A stretch of 64,000 nucleotides of DNA from Gemmatimonadota bacterium. GTDB taxonomy: Bacteria; Gemmatimonadota; Gemmatimonadetes; Longimicrobiales; Gaopeijiaceae. Both the position numbers and the translations under genes were made by a program. The DNA lies in NCBI GenBank assembly GCA_028873595.1, contig JAPPOV010000044.1, positions 48,280 to 112,279 on the forward strand, in the 5' to 3' direction. The notes under the pieces are model-generated. The model saw only the letters and a program-made list of their open reading frames with translations. It had not been told where the DNA came from and did no database searches. Shown one piece after another: positions 16,754-25,959 of this stretch. Position 1 is the first letter of the stretch; each line of letters opens with the position of its first letter.

Positions 16754-17754
16754 GATGTCTCCATGTCGTGGGGGTGGGCCTCGATGTGGTCGAGGATCTC
16801 TTCAGGTGTCACGGTCGCGACGCCGGTCTTGCCAACTTCTACCGCCGCAGCATGACTGGCGATCTTTGCGGCCTCGATCGGAGACCCACCGGCTGCAAGC
16901 ACGGCTGAAACGACCGCCGTCACCGTGTCGCCGGCTCCGGACACGTCATACATGGCTCGGGCGGCGGTCGGCACCCGAACGTGTCCTGTACCTTCTCCAT
17001 AGAGCACCATGCCACGTTCCCCGAGGGTGAGTAACAGGTGTTCGCACTCGAGGCGCTTTCGAATCCGTGACATCCAGCTCGGACGGTCCGGGTGGATGAA
17101 GTCACCCAGCGCGTCCTGGAGTTCCCTAGCATTAGGCTTGAGTACCGTCACACCGGAGAACGCAAAGAAGTTGCGGCGCTTGGGGTCCACCACGCTGGGC
17201 ACGCCCCGCTCGACCGCAGCGTCGATCGCAGCCCGAATGACTGGCCCGGTCAGTACGCCCTTATTGTAGTCTTCCAGGACAACCGCATCCGCGTTCCTGG
17301 TCGCTACGCGGATCGATTCGGCCAACGTCGCGGCCACAGTGTCAGGCACATCCTCTTCGACCTCTCGATCGAACCGCACAATTTGGTGGTGTCGAGCCAT
17401 GACGCGCGTTTTCACGGTCGTGGGGCGCTTCGGCGTGACGACGAGGCCTGAGATGTCGATCCCTCGCTCCGCGAATGCGGCACACAGCGCGTTTCCGTCA
17501 GCGTCATCTCCAACACAGCCGATGACTGAACAGCCGGCGCCCAGTGCGGCAATGTTCGCAGCGACATTGCCCGCGCCGCCGATCGCCGTGCGCTCCTCCT
17601 CGACCCTCACGACCGGCACGGGTGCCTCGGGCGATACTCGATCAACCACGCCAGTGACGTATCGGTCCACCATCAGGTCACCAGCCACGACCGCATGCAC
17701 GGATCGGATCCGCTCGAGCAGTTCCTCGACGCGGACCAGCGTCAGTCTGGCCAC
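16750..17754 (-). CDS. hldA: D-glycero-beta-D-manno-heptose-7-phosphate kinase (HldA/RfaE1)
   Basis: 334 residues, PfkB-family sugar kinase for the ADP-heptose arm of LPS inner-core synthesis. Signatures: GDLMVDRYVTG near the start, RVSPEAPVPVV, GGAGNVAANIAALG, VVLEDYNKGVL, and the catalytic DVSGAGDTV near 270. The usual bifunctional HldE has a nucleotidyltransferase half after the kinase; this one stops after the kinase, so the transferase must be encoded elsewhere. Start is GTG 17754, 13 bases inside the upstream gene. Confidence 0.88.
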   Translation of the reverse strand: MARLTLVRVEELLERIRSVHAVVAGDLMVDRYVTGVVDRVSPEAPVPVVRVEEERTAIGGAGNVAANIAALGAGCSVIGCVGDDADGNALCAAFAERGIDISGLVVTPKRPTTVKTRVMARHHQIVRFDREVEEDVPDTVAATLAESIRVATRNADAVVLEDYNKGVLTGPVIRAAIDAAVERGVPSVVDPKRRNFFAFSGVTVLKPNARELQDALGDFIHPDRPSWMSRIRKRLECEHLLLTLGERGMVLYGEGTGHVRVPTAARAMYDVSGAGDTVTAVVSAVLAAGGSPIEAAKIASHAAAVEVGKTGVATVTPEEILDHIEAHPHDMETS

Positions 17755-18857
17755 AACCCCCTGCCCCGGCCTTCAATGTCGAGCAGGCCGTGCCGGCCAC
17801 GATCGGTCGCCAGGAGGTGGTCCTGGAGGTTCACGGACACGCACACGTGGTTCGGGACGATCCTGACACGCTCCCCGATCCGGGGACGCCACTCCGATCG
17901 AGAGATATCGAGCACACCATGCTCCTCGGAGACTCCAGCTACGGTGACCTCAGAATGGCCAAAGACGACACCGAACCCACCGCCGCCGCCTCTAGACTCC
18001 TTCGCGAGAGCCTTCGAACCAGCATCCACCACCGCCCGGCCCGGCACCGCTGTGCTGATGACAGTCGCCAGCACCGTGTAGGCGATATCGTCCTCCGAGG
18101 CTACCCCGATGTCCAGCCCCTCTCGGTCGAAAAAGATGCAGGAGCCCGCGCGGACCTCGGTCAACCCTCGAATTTCGTGACTCCGCCAGACGGTCGGGGT
18201 CGATCCGCCCGACACGATGTCAGGCTCCAGGTTGGCGTCTCTAAGTGCACGTAGTGTATCCGCGACGTTTGCCGACACGGACTCCAGATGGACCGTCTGA
18301 TCGCTCTCGGACATGCGGATATGGCCTGGGTAGAACATGACCCCGCGAAATGTCACCCCCGGCCAGTCGTGTGCCATGTGCGCCAAATCGACGACAGCAC
18401 CCGGCGACTGGAGCCCAACACGTCCCATCCCCATGTCCTGCTCGATCAGGATACCCACCTCACGGCCCGCGGCGGATGCTGCAGCGGACAGCGCGGTCAG
18501 GACCTCCTCCGAATCGAGCGCGACCTTGAGGTCGACGTGCTCCGGCAGCGCCAGGAGCCGGTCGAGCTTCCGTCGTCCCACGGGCGGGTACGCCAGCAGG
18601 ATGTCGTCGGTGAGGGACGACATGACTTCTGCCTCACGCAGGGTGGCAACCGTCAGGCCGCGCGCGCCCGCCTGGAGTTGAATCCGCGCGATGGTGCGAG
18701 ACTTGTGAGTCTTGATGTGAGGCCGCCAACCAAGTCCGTGTTCGTTGGCGTACGCCACGATCCGCTCCGCGTTCGCTCGCGCCCGCGCCAGGTCGACGTA
18801 TCCGACCGGGGTCTCCACGTCTTCCGCGTCCACGACCTCTTGATCGAGCTCGATCAC
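17742..18857 (-). CDS. D-threonine aldolase / D-serine dehydratase-like PLP enzyme (DSD1 family)
   Basis: 371 residues, alanine-racemase-like fold. The PLP lysine is in PHIKTHKS (Lys about 49). The region FRGVMFYPGHIR and the glycine loop VSGGSTPTV bind phosphate. The C-terminal domain holds the metal site PNHVCVSVN (His and Cys, about 338-340), typical of D-threonine aldolases and D-serine dehydratases. The true substrate is uncertain. It starts at GTG 18857, coupled to tlpA as GTGA, and is followed by hldA and ridA. Confidence 0.8.
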   Translation of the reverse strand: MIELDQEVVDAEDVETPVGYVDLARARANAERIVAYANEHGLGWRPHIKTHKSRTIARIQLQAGARGLTVATLREAEVMSSLTDDILLAYPPVGRRKLDRLLALPEHVDLKVALDSEEVLTALSAAASAAGREVGILIEQDMGMGRVGLQSPGAVVDLAHMAHDWPGVTFRGVMFYPGHIRMSESDQTVHLESVSANVADTLRALRDANLEPDIVSGGSTPTVWRSHEIRGLTEVRAGSCIFFDREGLDIGVASEDDIAYTVLATVISTAVPGRAVVDAGSKALAKESRGGGGGFGVVFGHSEVTVAGVSEEHGVLDISRSEWRPRIGERVRIVPNHVCVSVNLQDHLLATDRGRHGLLDIEGRGRGLWPD

Positions 18858-19366
18858 GAGAGAACGTCGTTCAGAGCCTGAAGAAAATCAGGGTCGTCTT
18901 CCGGGATGGGGCCGTACCGCATCCAACGCAGGATACCTTCCCGGTCGATGAGGAAGGTCGCCGGTAACCCGAGCACCTGATACAACTCCATTCCCTGCAT
19001 CGTCGGGTCGTGCAAGATCGTGTACGTCACCGAGTATTCTTCGACGAACATTGCGATGTCATCCTCGGCGTCTCCCGTGTCCATGGAGATTCCGACGATC
19101 TCAAACCCGTTGTCCTTGTGCTCATCGTACACGGACTGCAGGTATGGTGTCTCCATGCGGCAGGGACCACACCACGTAGCCCAGAGGTTGAGCAGCACCA
19201 CCTGACCTCTGAGGGATTCCAGAGAGACCGTCTCGCCATCGAGCGAGGTGGCAGCATATTCGCGAGCCATCTCATCGATCTGCGGCGGGCCGGCATTTTC
19301 CCCCGCATCGCAGCCGGAGGTCGCCAGGACCGCTACAAGAGCCAGGCCTCTGAATTTCTTGAGCAT
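18854..19366 (-). CDS. TlpA-like thiol-disulfide lipoprotein
   Basis: 170 residues from ATG 19366. The lipobox is LATSGC (Cys 19). The thioredoxin fold follows with WATWCGPCR (active-site Cys pair 66 and 69), FEIVGISMD and the cis-Pro block LGLPATFLIDREG. It is probably a periplasmic reductant anchored to a membrane. The gene lies 17 bases after a BNR lipoprotein that carries an unusual CDCC cluster, which might be a client; that link is only positional. Confidence 0.88.
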   Translation of the reverse strand: MLKKFRGLALVAVLATSGCDAGENAGPPQIDEMAREYAATSLDGETVSLESLRGQVVLLNLWATWCGPCRMETPYLQSVYDEHKDNGFEIVGISMDTGDAEDDIAMFVEEYSVTYTILHDPTMQGMELYQVLGLPATFLIDREGILRWMRYGPIPEDDPDFLQALNDVLS

Positions 19367-19383
19367 GCGTTCGACCACCTTCT

Positions 19384-20673
19384 TCAGTTGGACACTTCGA
19401 CGCGAGCCACGCGTACACTTGGGGACTCTCCGCCGACATCCGTCCAAGCCATCATGAGCGATCCGTCTTCCGTCTGGGCCAGCTGCGGAAACCCGCTTGC
19501 TCGTTCCGAGGACGAGGCGGTCACCGCGGCACTACCGCTGATGCTCCCGTCCGCGGATACTCGCCGCAGCTTCACGTCCGCCCCCTGCCCCCCTCCGGCT
19601 TCGAGCCAGCTCACGATCGTGCTTCCGTCGTCCAACATGACGAGATCTACCCGGCCCATCGGGTTCCCGTCATCGACGACGACAGGGTCGCCGAAGGTGG
19701 CGCCGGCATCGGATGAAAACGCGACCTTCACACGCGCCACATCATCGGGTGCAGTGAACCAGGCGACCGCAACCTCACGTCCCTCAGCGACCACGGCAGG
19801 GCCGTTGACCGGGCACCCCGTGATATACCACCCGTCGTCGGAAACGGGCTGACTGGGCGACCAAGCGCCATCACTCATTCGTGAAATGTGAATGTCGCGA
19901 ATCTCATCTTCTGTTCGATTGCGGTAGACAACGACAGGGCCTTCGGACGTCATCGCTGCCGAAGTCTGACAGCAGTCGCACACTCTGCCATCGACCAGCA
20001 TCTCGTGACCGGGCGTTCCGTCCGGGCCCACTTCACGGTATCGCAGGGACATTTCCCTCGTCGCGGGGGCCCCGTCCGGGCCAGGGACGTAGGCGCGCCC
20101 ATCCAGCCATGTGAAGCCCAGGCGGTCCCCGTTCCGCACGGACGAGACAAAGCCATGCTCCGTCGGTGAGTCGTCGTCGTGCGGGGTCCAGGGTTCGCCC
20201 CAGGTCTCACCCCGGTCGCTCGACCGAGCGATGCGGACCCCGTAGTCGTAGCCCCCCGCCTCGCCCCGTGCGAGCCAGTGGGCGTAGAGCGCACCATCGG
20301 TGGACTCTGACACCGACGGAAAGTCGGCCCAGTTCACGAAGAAGCGGTCGCTGTTCACCGCCGTACGAGGCTGACCCCAGCCCTGCCCGTCCGAAAAGGC
20401 GAAGCGCAGGTCGTGCCCGCCGTCAGGCGATGCTTCCAGCCAGGAAAGAAGCAGACCGTCATCGATGGAGCTCAGGCGTGGCTCACCACTCCCCAGACCA
20501 GCCGGAGATTCCAGCTCGACAACGGAGAGCTCGAGCGCATTCGTTCCGACTCCAGCATCCCCGCACGCGGCGAGGAATCCCGCAGCCAGCCAGAAAACAG
20601 AGGCGCGCGTGTGCGCGCGTGAAAGCCGAAGCAGTCGAGAAGCGTAGGAGTAGTTCTGAGGGACTTGACGCAT
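19384..20673 (-). CDS. Sialidase-like BNR-repeat lipoprotein with CDCC cluster
   Basis: 429 residues from ATG 20673. A lipobox (GFLAACG, Cys 37) is followed by a six-bladed propeller-type sequence with Asp-box turns SSDRGETWGEPW and SSDAGATFGDPV. A cysteine cluster CDCC sits at 232-235, with another Cys in WYITGCPVNGP. No sialidase arginine triad or Tyr/Glu pair can be assigned with confidence, so calling it an enzyme would be unsafe. It leads a five-gene run with tlpA, the PLP enzyme, hldA and ridA. Confidence 0.75.
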   Translation of the reverse strand: MRQVPQNYSYASRLLRLSRAHTRASVFWLAAGFLAACGDAGVGTNALELSVVELESPAGLGSGEPRLSSIDDGLLLSWLEASPDGGHDLRFAFSDGQGWGQPRTAVNSDRFFVNWADFPSVSESTDGALYAHWLARGEAGGYDYGVRIARSSDRGETWGEPWTPHDDDSPTEHGFVSSVRNGDRLGFTWLDGRAYVPGPDGAPATREMSLRYREVGPDGTPGHEMLVDGRVCDCCQTSAAMTSEGPVVVYRNRTEDEIRDIHISRMSDGAWSPSQPVSDDGWYITGCPVNGPAVVAEGREVAVAWFTAPDDVARVKVAFSSDAGATFGDPVVVDDGNPMGRVDLVMLDDGSTIVSWLEAGGGQGADVKLRRVSADGSISGSAAVTASSSERASGFPQLAQTEDGSLMMAWTDVGGESPSVRVARVEVSN

Positions 20674-20918
20674 GGACGGCCCCGGGGGCGGTGGGTTTTC
20701 AGGTCGAGCTATACGCACAATGTCGGAGTGGCTCGTCGATCCGGTCAACGCTTTGGAACACCAGCACGGCGAGTGGGGATCTCCATTAATACCTCCGCGA
20801 GACCTCATGCGCCCTGCACGGGCTCGGTCGCGTGGATGGCCGAGCTCCAAAGAAGCATTCTGTGCAACACTCGCCTACTGGTACGTTCAATACATTAGAT
20901 CGGGTGGCGGCACCAACC

Positions 20919-23900
20919 ATGAATGAGGTCGTGATGAAGAAGTCCAGAGACGCGTCGTTATTCACTCGCGCGCTGGGGCTTGCGGTCGTGGGTTCGGTAC
21001 TCATGGCGGCGGTACCGCTCGACGTGAATGCTCAGTACTTCGGTCGCAACAAGGTCCAGTTCGACAACTTCGACTTCAACATTCTGTCGACCGAGCACTT
21101 CGACTGGTACTACTACCCGATCGAAGAAGAGGCGGTGCTCGACGCGACACGCATGGGTGAGCGCTGGTACGAGCGGCTGGCGCGCACGTTCCAGCACGAG
21201 TTCGAATCGGCGAAGCCCGTCATTCTGTACGCGGATCATCCCGACTTTCAGCAGACCAATACCCTCTCGGGCTTCATCGGAGAGGGCGTCGGCGGTGTCA
21301 CCGAGTCGCTGAAGAATCGGGTGATCATGCCGATGACTGGTTCGTACTGGGATACGGATCACGTCCTCGGGCATGAACTCGTGCACGCATTTCAGTACAA
21401 CATCGCCCAGTCTCGACGCGGCGGTGGCCTCCAGGGCATGTCGATGCTGCCGCTCTGGCTCGTGGAGGGCATGGCCGAATATATGTCCGTCGGGCGCGAC
21501 GATCCGTTGACGGCCATGTGGATCCGGGATGCGATCGATCGTGGTGAACTGCCGACCATCGAGCAGATGACCAGAGAGTCCCGCTTCTTCCCCTATCGTT
21601 TCGGTCAAGCGCTTTGGGCCTACATCGGCGGTACGTATGGTGATGACGCCGTCGTGCAGATCTACCGCCGTGCATTGCGCGTCGGCTTCGAAGGCGCGAT
21701 CCAGGGTGTGCTCGCCATGCCGACCGATACTCTGTCCGCACGCTGGAGAGAGACCGTCGAGGCCGAGTACGGTCCCTTCATGGAAGGACGCGACCGTCCG
21801 GCAGAATCAGGCAAGCCGATCCTCTGCCCCTGCACCGGCTCTGGATCCGTCAACATCTCGCCCTCCCTCAGTCCGGACGGACAGTATGTAGCGTTCCTGT
21901 CCGAAAAAGACCTCTTCTCTGTCGACCTCTACATGGCGGAGACCGAGACCGGCCGGATCATTCGGAAGCTCTCAAGCGCGAATTCGGATCCCCACATCGA
22001 CGCGCTCCGCTATATCGACTCGTCCGGGACCTGGTCCCCCGATGGCGAGCTGTTCGCCTACGTCGTGGTCGCAAACGGAGACAATGAACTCGTCGTCGTG
22101 CGCTCTGCGAACGGGCAAGTCGAGGACCGGCTCGCATTCGAAGGAATCGGAGCCGTAACGAATCCCGCATGGTCACCCGATGGCCGCCATATCGCGTTCT
22201 CGGGTTCGGTCGGGGGCATCTCCGACCTGTACCTGTACGAGATCGAGACCGGCGACATCACGCAGCTGACCAATGATAAGTATGCCGATCTCCAGCCGAC
22301 CTGGTCTCCAGACGGAACGCACATCGCGTTCACGTCGGACCGCGGTCCGGAGACGAACTTCGACCTTCTGGTCTACAGCAAGTTCCAGCTCTCCATGATC
22401 GAAGTCGCGACGGGCGAAATCAGCGTTCTGCCCGTCTTCGGTAACGTAAAGCACATCAACCCCCAGTTCTCCGGCGACGGTCAGACCCTGTACTTCATCT
22501 CCGATCAGGATGGCGTGAGCGATATCTACGGGCTCGACCTCGGCTCCGGAGACACGCGCCGTCACACGAGAGTGTCGACCGGAATCAGTGGTCATACGTA
22601 TCTCTCGCCAGCGATGTCCGTGGCGCCCGACGGAACGGTCGCATTCACGATTTTCGACCAGCTCGAGTTCCACATTTACACGAACAACCTCGACGCACCG
22701 GCACCAACCGTCGTCGTCGCAGAGAACGCCGAAATGCAGCCTGGGCGCCGGCTGTCGCCGGCGTACCCGGATCGGTTCAGCCGGATCGCCACCTACCTGG
22801 CCGACACGGAAACGGGTCTGGTCGCTCCCGATGTCCATCAGCCCGAAGAGTCGGAGGAGTATTCCTCCGGTTTGACACTCGACTACGTAGGGCAGCCATC
22901 CATCGGGATCGGGGCCTCGTCCGGTGGCTACGGCAACTATGTCGGTGGTGCGACCTCTGCGTACTTCAGTGACATGCTCGGCGACAAGGTGCTCGGCGTG
23001 GCCGTGCAAGCGCAGGGCACGTTCAAGGACATCGGCGGCCAGGTCTTCTACGCGAACCAGGCGAAGCGTTGGAACTGGCTCCTGAGCGCCGGTCGGATTC
23101 CCTACCAGTATGGGCAATTCACGTTTGGGGACGACGCCCCGAATCAGATCGGCGGCGAGTACCAGGGCATTCTGCGAAGGCGGATCTTCCTCACCTCCGC
23201 CGGCGGCGGACTGCAGTACCCCTTCTCGACCACCGAGCGCGTGGAATTCGACCTGGGACTGACGCGCTACAGCTACGATTTCGAGCTGGAGAAGTTCTAC
23301 TACAACGGCTTTGGGCAGACGGTCGGATTCGAGCGCGAAGAGATTCCTTCCCCGAGTCCGTTGAACCTCGTCCAGGCCAGCGTCGCGCTGGTCGGTGACA
23401 ACTCGTTCTTCGGCTTTGTCGGTCCGATTCGAGGGGGACGTTATCGGTTGGAGTTGGAGCAAACCCAGGGGAGCGTGAACTACTCCACCCTGATCACGGA
23501 CTTCCGCCGGTACTACTCACCCGCGAAGAATCTCACGATCGGTGTTCGAGGACTCCACTACGGGCGATATGGCCTCTCTGTCGAGGAACAGTTCGAGGAC
23601 GAGTTCGGCATCCTGAACCCGCTCTTCCTCGGCTTCGAGACCTTCATCCGCGGATACTCATGGGAGAGCTTCGGCAGCGAGGAGTGCTCCAACGCGACGG
23701 CAACGAACGACTGCCCGGTCTTCAATCGTCTGTTCGGAAATCGGGTCGGCGTTGCGAGCGTCGAAGCGCGCATCCCGTTCATCGGAGTCGAGCAGTACGG
23801 CATCATCAACTTCCCCTTCCTCCCCACCGAGCTGGTGTTCTTTGCCGACGGTGGGTTGGCCTGGGACAGCCCGCAGTGCCTGGATGTGGGTGGGGAGTTC

Positions 23901-24092
23901 ACCTGCACCACCGAACAGCCGGAGCTGGTTTGGAGCCGCACGAGCACCGGACGGGTGCCGGTCTTCTCTACCGGCGTCTCCGCGAGGGTGAACATTCTCG
24001 GGTTCATGATTCTAGAGACCTACTACGCCTACCCGTGGCAGCGACCAGACAAGGGTTGGCACTGGGGCTTCAACCTGGCACCGGGCTGGTAG
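20919..24092 (+). CDS. HExxH peptidase-like / TolB-type propeller / outer-membrane barrel protein
   Basis: 1057 residues. ATG 20934 is an alternative start with GAGGT in front and gives a leader beginning MKKSRD; cleavage is near VNAQY. Residues about 45-300 form a peptidase-MA-like domain with HELVH at 152-156 and a likely third zinc ligand in VEGMAEY (about 183). Several PD40/TolB propeller repeats (SPDGQYVAFLS, SPDGRHIAFSG, SPDGTHIAFTSD) run to about 620. The last 380 residues are beta-strand rich and end in FNLAPGW, like surface-antigen (BamA-type) barrels. The protein is probably in the outer membrane with a soluble peptidase head. Confidence 0.85.
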   Translation: MNEVVMKKSRDASLFTRALGLAVVGSVLMAAVPLDVNAQYFGRNKVQFDNFDFNILSTEHFDWYYYPIEEEAVLDATRMGERWYERLARTFQHEFESAKPVILYADHPDFQQTNTLSGFIGEGVGGVTESLKNRVIMPMTGSYWDTDHVLGHELVHAFQYNIAQSRRGGGLQGMSMLPLWLVEGMAEYMSVGRDDPLTAMWIRDAIDRGELPTIEQMTRESRFFPYRFGQALWAYIGGTYGDDAVVQIYRRALRVGFEGAIQGVLAMPTDTLSARWRETVEAEYGPFMEGRDRPAESGKPILCPCTGSGSVNISPSLSPDGQYVAFLSEKDLFSVDLYMAETETGRIIRKLSSANSDPHIDALRYIDSSGTWSPDGELFAYVVVANGDNELVVVRSANGQVEDRLAFEGIGAVTNPAWSPDGRHIAFSGSVGGISDLYLYEIETGDITQLTNDKYADLQPTWSPDGTHIAFTSDRGPETNFDLLVYSKFQLSMIEVATGEISVLPVFGNVKHINPQFSGDGQTLYFISDQDGVSDIYGLDLGSGDTRRHTRVSTGISGHTYLSPAMSVAPDGTVAFTIFDQLEFHIYTNNLDAPAPTVVVAENAEMQPGRRLSPAYPDRFSRIATYLADTETGLVAPDVHQPEESEEYSSGLTLDYVGQPSIGIGASSGGYGNYVGGATSAYFSDMLGDKVLGVAVQAQGTFKDIGGQVFYANQAKRWNWLLSAGRIPYQYGQFTFGDDAPNQIGGEYQGILRRRIFLTSAGGGLQYPFSTTERVEFDLGLTRYSYDFELEKFYYNGFGQTVGFEREEIPSPSPLNLVQASVALVGDNSFFGFVGPIRGGRYRLELEQTQGSVNYSTLITDFRRYYSPAKNLTIGVRGLHYGRYGLSVEEQFEDEFGILNPLFLGFETFIRGYSWESFGSEECSNATATNDCPVFNRLFGNRVGVASVEARIPFIGVEQYGIINFPFLPTELVFFADGGLAWDSPQCLDVGGEFTCTTEQPELVWSRTSTGRVPVFSTGVSARVNILGFMILETYYAYPWQRPDKGWHWGFNLAPGW

Positions 24093-24119
24093 AACAGCAC
24101 AGGTTCAGTAACGCTCTGG

Positions 24120-24155
24120 AGCGGGCAGCCTTCCGACAACGGAGGGCTGCCCGCT
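24120..24155. terminator. Bidirectional intrinsic terminator
   Basis: A 15-bp stem (AGCGGGCAGCCTTCC paired with GGAGGGCTGCCCGCT, one G-T mismatch) and a 6-base loop, followed by TTTCGCTT on the plus strand. It lies between the plus-strand peptidase/barrel gene and the convergent mlaD gene and could end transcription from both sides. Confidence 0.85.
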
Positions 24156-24232
24156 TTCGCTTGACGCGTGCCCCAGACGGCCGAGGGTGCGGTCGTGTCC
24201 CCGTCCGCCAGCGTATCCTCGTCGGATCTGCG

Positions 24233-25186
24233 CTAGAAGATCGAGATGTTGATGTACTTGTTCGGATTCGCCTGGAGGTCGGCCAACAAGCTGGTGAGCG
24301 ATGCGGCCGCATCGTTGAGGCTTACGTACAACGTCTCGTCCGTTGAGAGCCGCCCCAGCGTCCCTTCACCGCGCTCCATGCGGTCGAGGATGACGGTGAG
24401 CGACGCGGTCGCGGCGTCCAGGCTCTCACCCGTATCGGCCAGCGCGGCCATCGCCGAGTCGGCTCTCGCAATCGCACGCGCGATGTCAGGGCCGGACTCC
24501 GACGCGGCCTCCAACCCCTCTGCTGCGCTCGCGAGGCTGGTGGTCAGATCTGACAGGGCGCCTCTCTGTTCGCGCGTCATAGCCGAGAGTTCGAAGAGTA
24601 GAGACTGTAGCTCCGCGGCCGAGCCCTGGACCGTTCCAACCATCTCCTCTGAAAGCATGGCGTCGATCTGCGCCAGAACGTCGCCGGCCTGAATGCCGAG
24701 ATCGTCTACGGATGACAGCAGTCCACTTCCAACTGCACTCTCTCCGGGGATCGTATCGAAGGCAGCGTAGTTGCCCGGCCCCGCCCCTTGCTCGATCTCG
24801 AGCACTCGGCCGCCGAAAAGACCCGCCTCACCCATCCTGGTCTCCGATCCAACCGGGATGTCCCACTCGCCCTCGATCTCCATCGTGATGAGGACACGAC
24901 TGTTTTCGATCATCTCGAAGCCGTGGACACGACCAACGTTGACACCACGCATCTGGATCGGGTCACCCGAGCGGACACCACCTGCGTTCGTGACCTCGGT
25001 CACAAGCATATAACGCCCGCGGAACGTCGCAGGGTCGGTCATCCAGAAAAGGACGATGATGAAGGTTATCAGCCCGGTGAGGACGAAGACCCCCACCTGA
25101 GCCTCCTTCCCGCCCGAGCTTCGCGGCGTCGCCGCGAGGATCTCCTGTTCCGAAGCCTTCTTACGCCCGCTCTCAGTATCGCTCAT
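24233..25186 (-). CDS. mlaD: MlaD-type MCE-domain lipid-transport protein
   Basis: 317 residues from ATG 25186. One membrane helix (about 37-55) anchors the protein. The MCE domain (about 62-140) shows the family pattern GGVRSGDPIQMRGVNVGRV. A long helical tail (190-300) with regular Ala/Leu spacing and repeated small residues would form the periplasmic shaft seen in longer MCE proteins. With the ATPase MlaF and permease MlaE directly upstream it should move phospholipid between the two membranes. Stop and start of mlaF and mlaD are one base apart. Confidence 0.9.
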   Translation of the reverse strand: MSDTESGRKKASEQEILAATPRSSGGKEAQVGVFVLTGLITFIIVLFWMTDPATFRGRYMLVTEVTNAGGVRSGDPIQMRGVNVGRVHGFEMIENSRVLITMEIEGEWDIPVGSETRMGEAGLFGGRVLEIEQGAGPGNYAAFDTIPGESAVGSGLLSSVDDLGIQAGDVLAQIDAMLSEEMVGTVQGSAAELQSLLFELSAMTREQRGALSDLTTSLASAAEGLEAASESGPDIARAIARADSAMAALADTGESLDAATASLTVILDRMERGEGTLGRLSTDETLYVSLNDAAASLTSLLADLQANPNKYINISIF

Positions 25187-25187
25187 A

Positions 25188-25952
25188 TCACACGACTGCC
25201 ATATCGAGGGCCGCGATCGCCGCGGCCCGATCCACGAACGCCTGGACCACCAAGTCCGGGCTGTCTTTGAATTCCTGCGGGGTGCCGCAGAAGCGGAGCG
25301 TTCCGCCGTGCAGCATTGCGACACGGTCGCAAAGGTGCAGTCCTCCCTCGACGTCGTGCGTGACGAGGAGAGAGGTCACTTCAAGCTCTTTCGAGAGCCG
25401 CTGAATCAGCCGCTCGACCGCTGCACTGTTGATCGGATCGAGGCCCGTCGTCGGCTCGTCCCAAAGAAGGATCTCGGGCCTTCCGATGATGGCTCTTGCG
25501 ATCCCCACTCGCTTCTTCATCCCACCCGACAACTCCGACGGAAGCTTTGACAGGATCTCACGCGGCTCGAGATTGACGATCTCGAGCGCCTCCCAGACGC
25601 GCCGACTCAGGTCGGCCGTCTTCATCCGGGCGATCTCGTCTTCCGGCAGGCCCATCGAAACGTTCTCGTAGACGTTGAGCGAGTCGAACAGGGCCGCATG
25701 CTGGAAGACGTATCCGATCTTCCTCCGAATCGTCTCGAGATTCGAAGCCGGCCCACGATGCACGGACAACCCGTCGACCTCGACGTCTCCGACATCGGGA
25801 ACGATGAGGGCGAGCGTGGTCTTGAGGAGCACGCTCTTTCCCGTTCCCGAAGGCCCGAAGAGCGCAAACATCTCCCCTGTTTCAACCTCTAGATCTATGC
25901 CCGTGAGGACAGGGATATCGAATGCCTTGTGGATGTTTCGATAACAAATCAT
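25188..25952 (-). CDS. mlaF: MlaF-type ABC transporter ATPase
   Basis: 254 residues from ATG 25952. Walker A GPSGTGKSVLLK (about 38-49), Q-loop YVFQHAALFDSL, signature LSGGMKKRVGIARAI, Walker B ILLWDEPTTGLDP and the switch histidine VTHD are all present. FQHAALFDSL is typical for the Mla/Ttg2A group. The gene sits 7 bases after mlaE and feeds straight into mlaD. Confidence 0.95.
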   Translation of the reverse strand: MICYRNIHKAFDIPVLTGIDLEVETGEMFALFGPSGTGKSVLLKTTLALIVPDVGDVEVDGLSVHRGPASNLETIRRKIGYVFQHAALFDSLNVYENVSMGLPEDEIARMKTADLSRRVWEALEIVNLEPREILSKLPSELSGGMKKRVGIARAIIGRPEILLWDEPTTGLDPINSAAVERLIQRLSKELEVTSLLVTHDVEGGLHLCDRVAMLHGGTLRFCGTPQEFKDSPDLVVQAFVDRAAAIAALDMAVV

Positions 25953-25959
25953 GAGCTCT

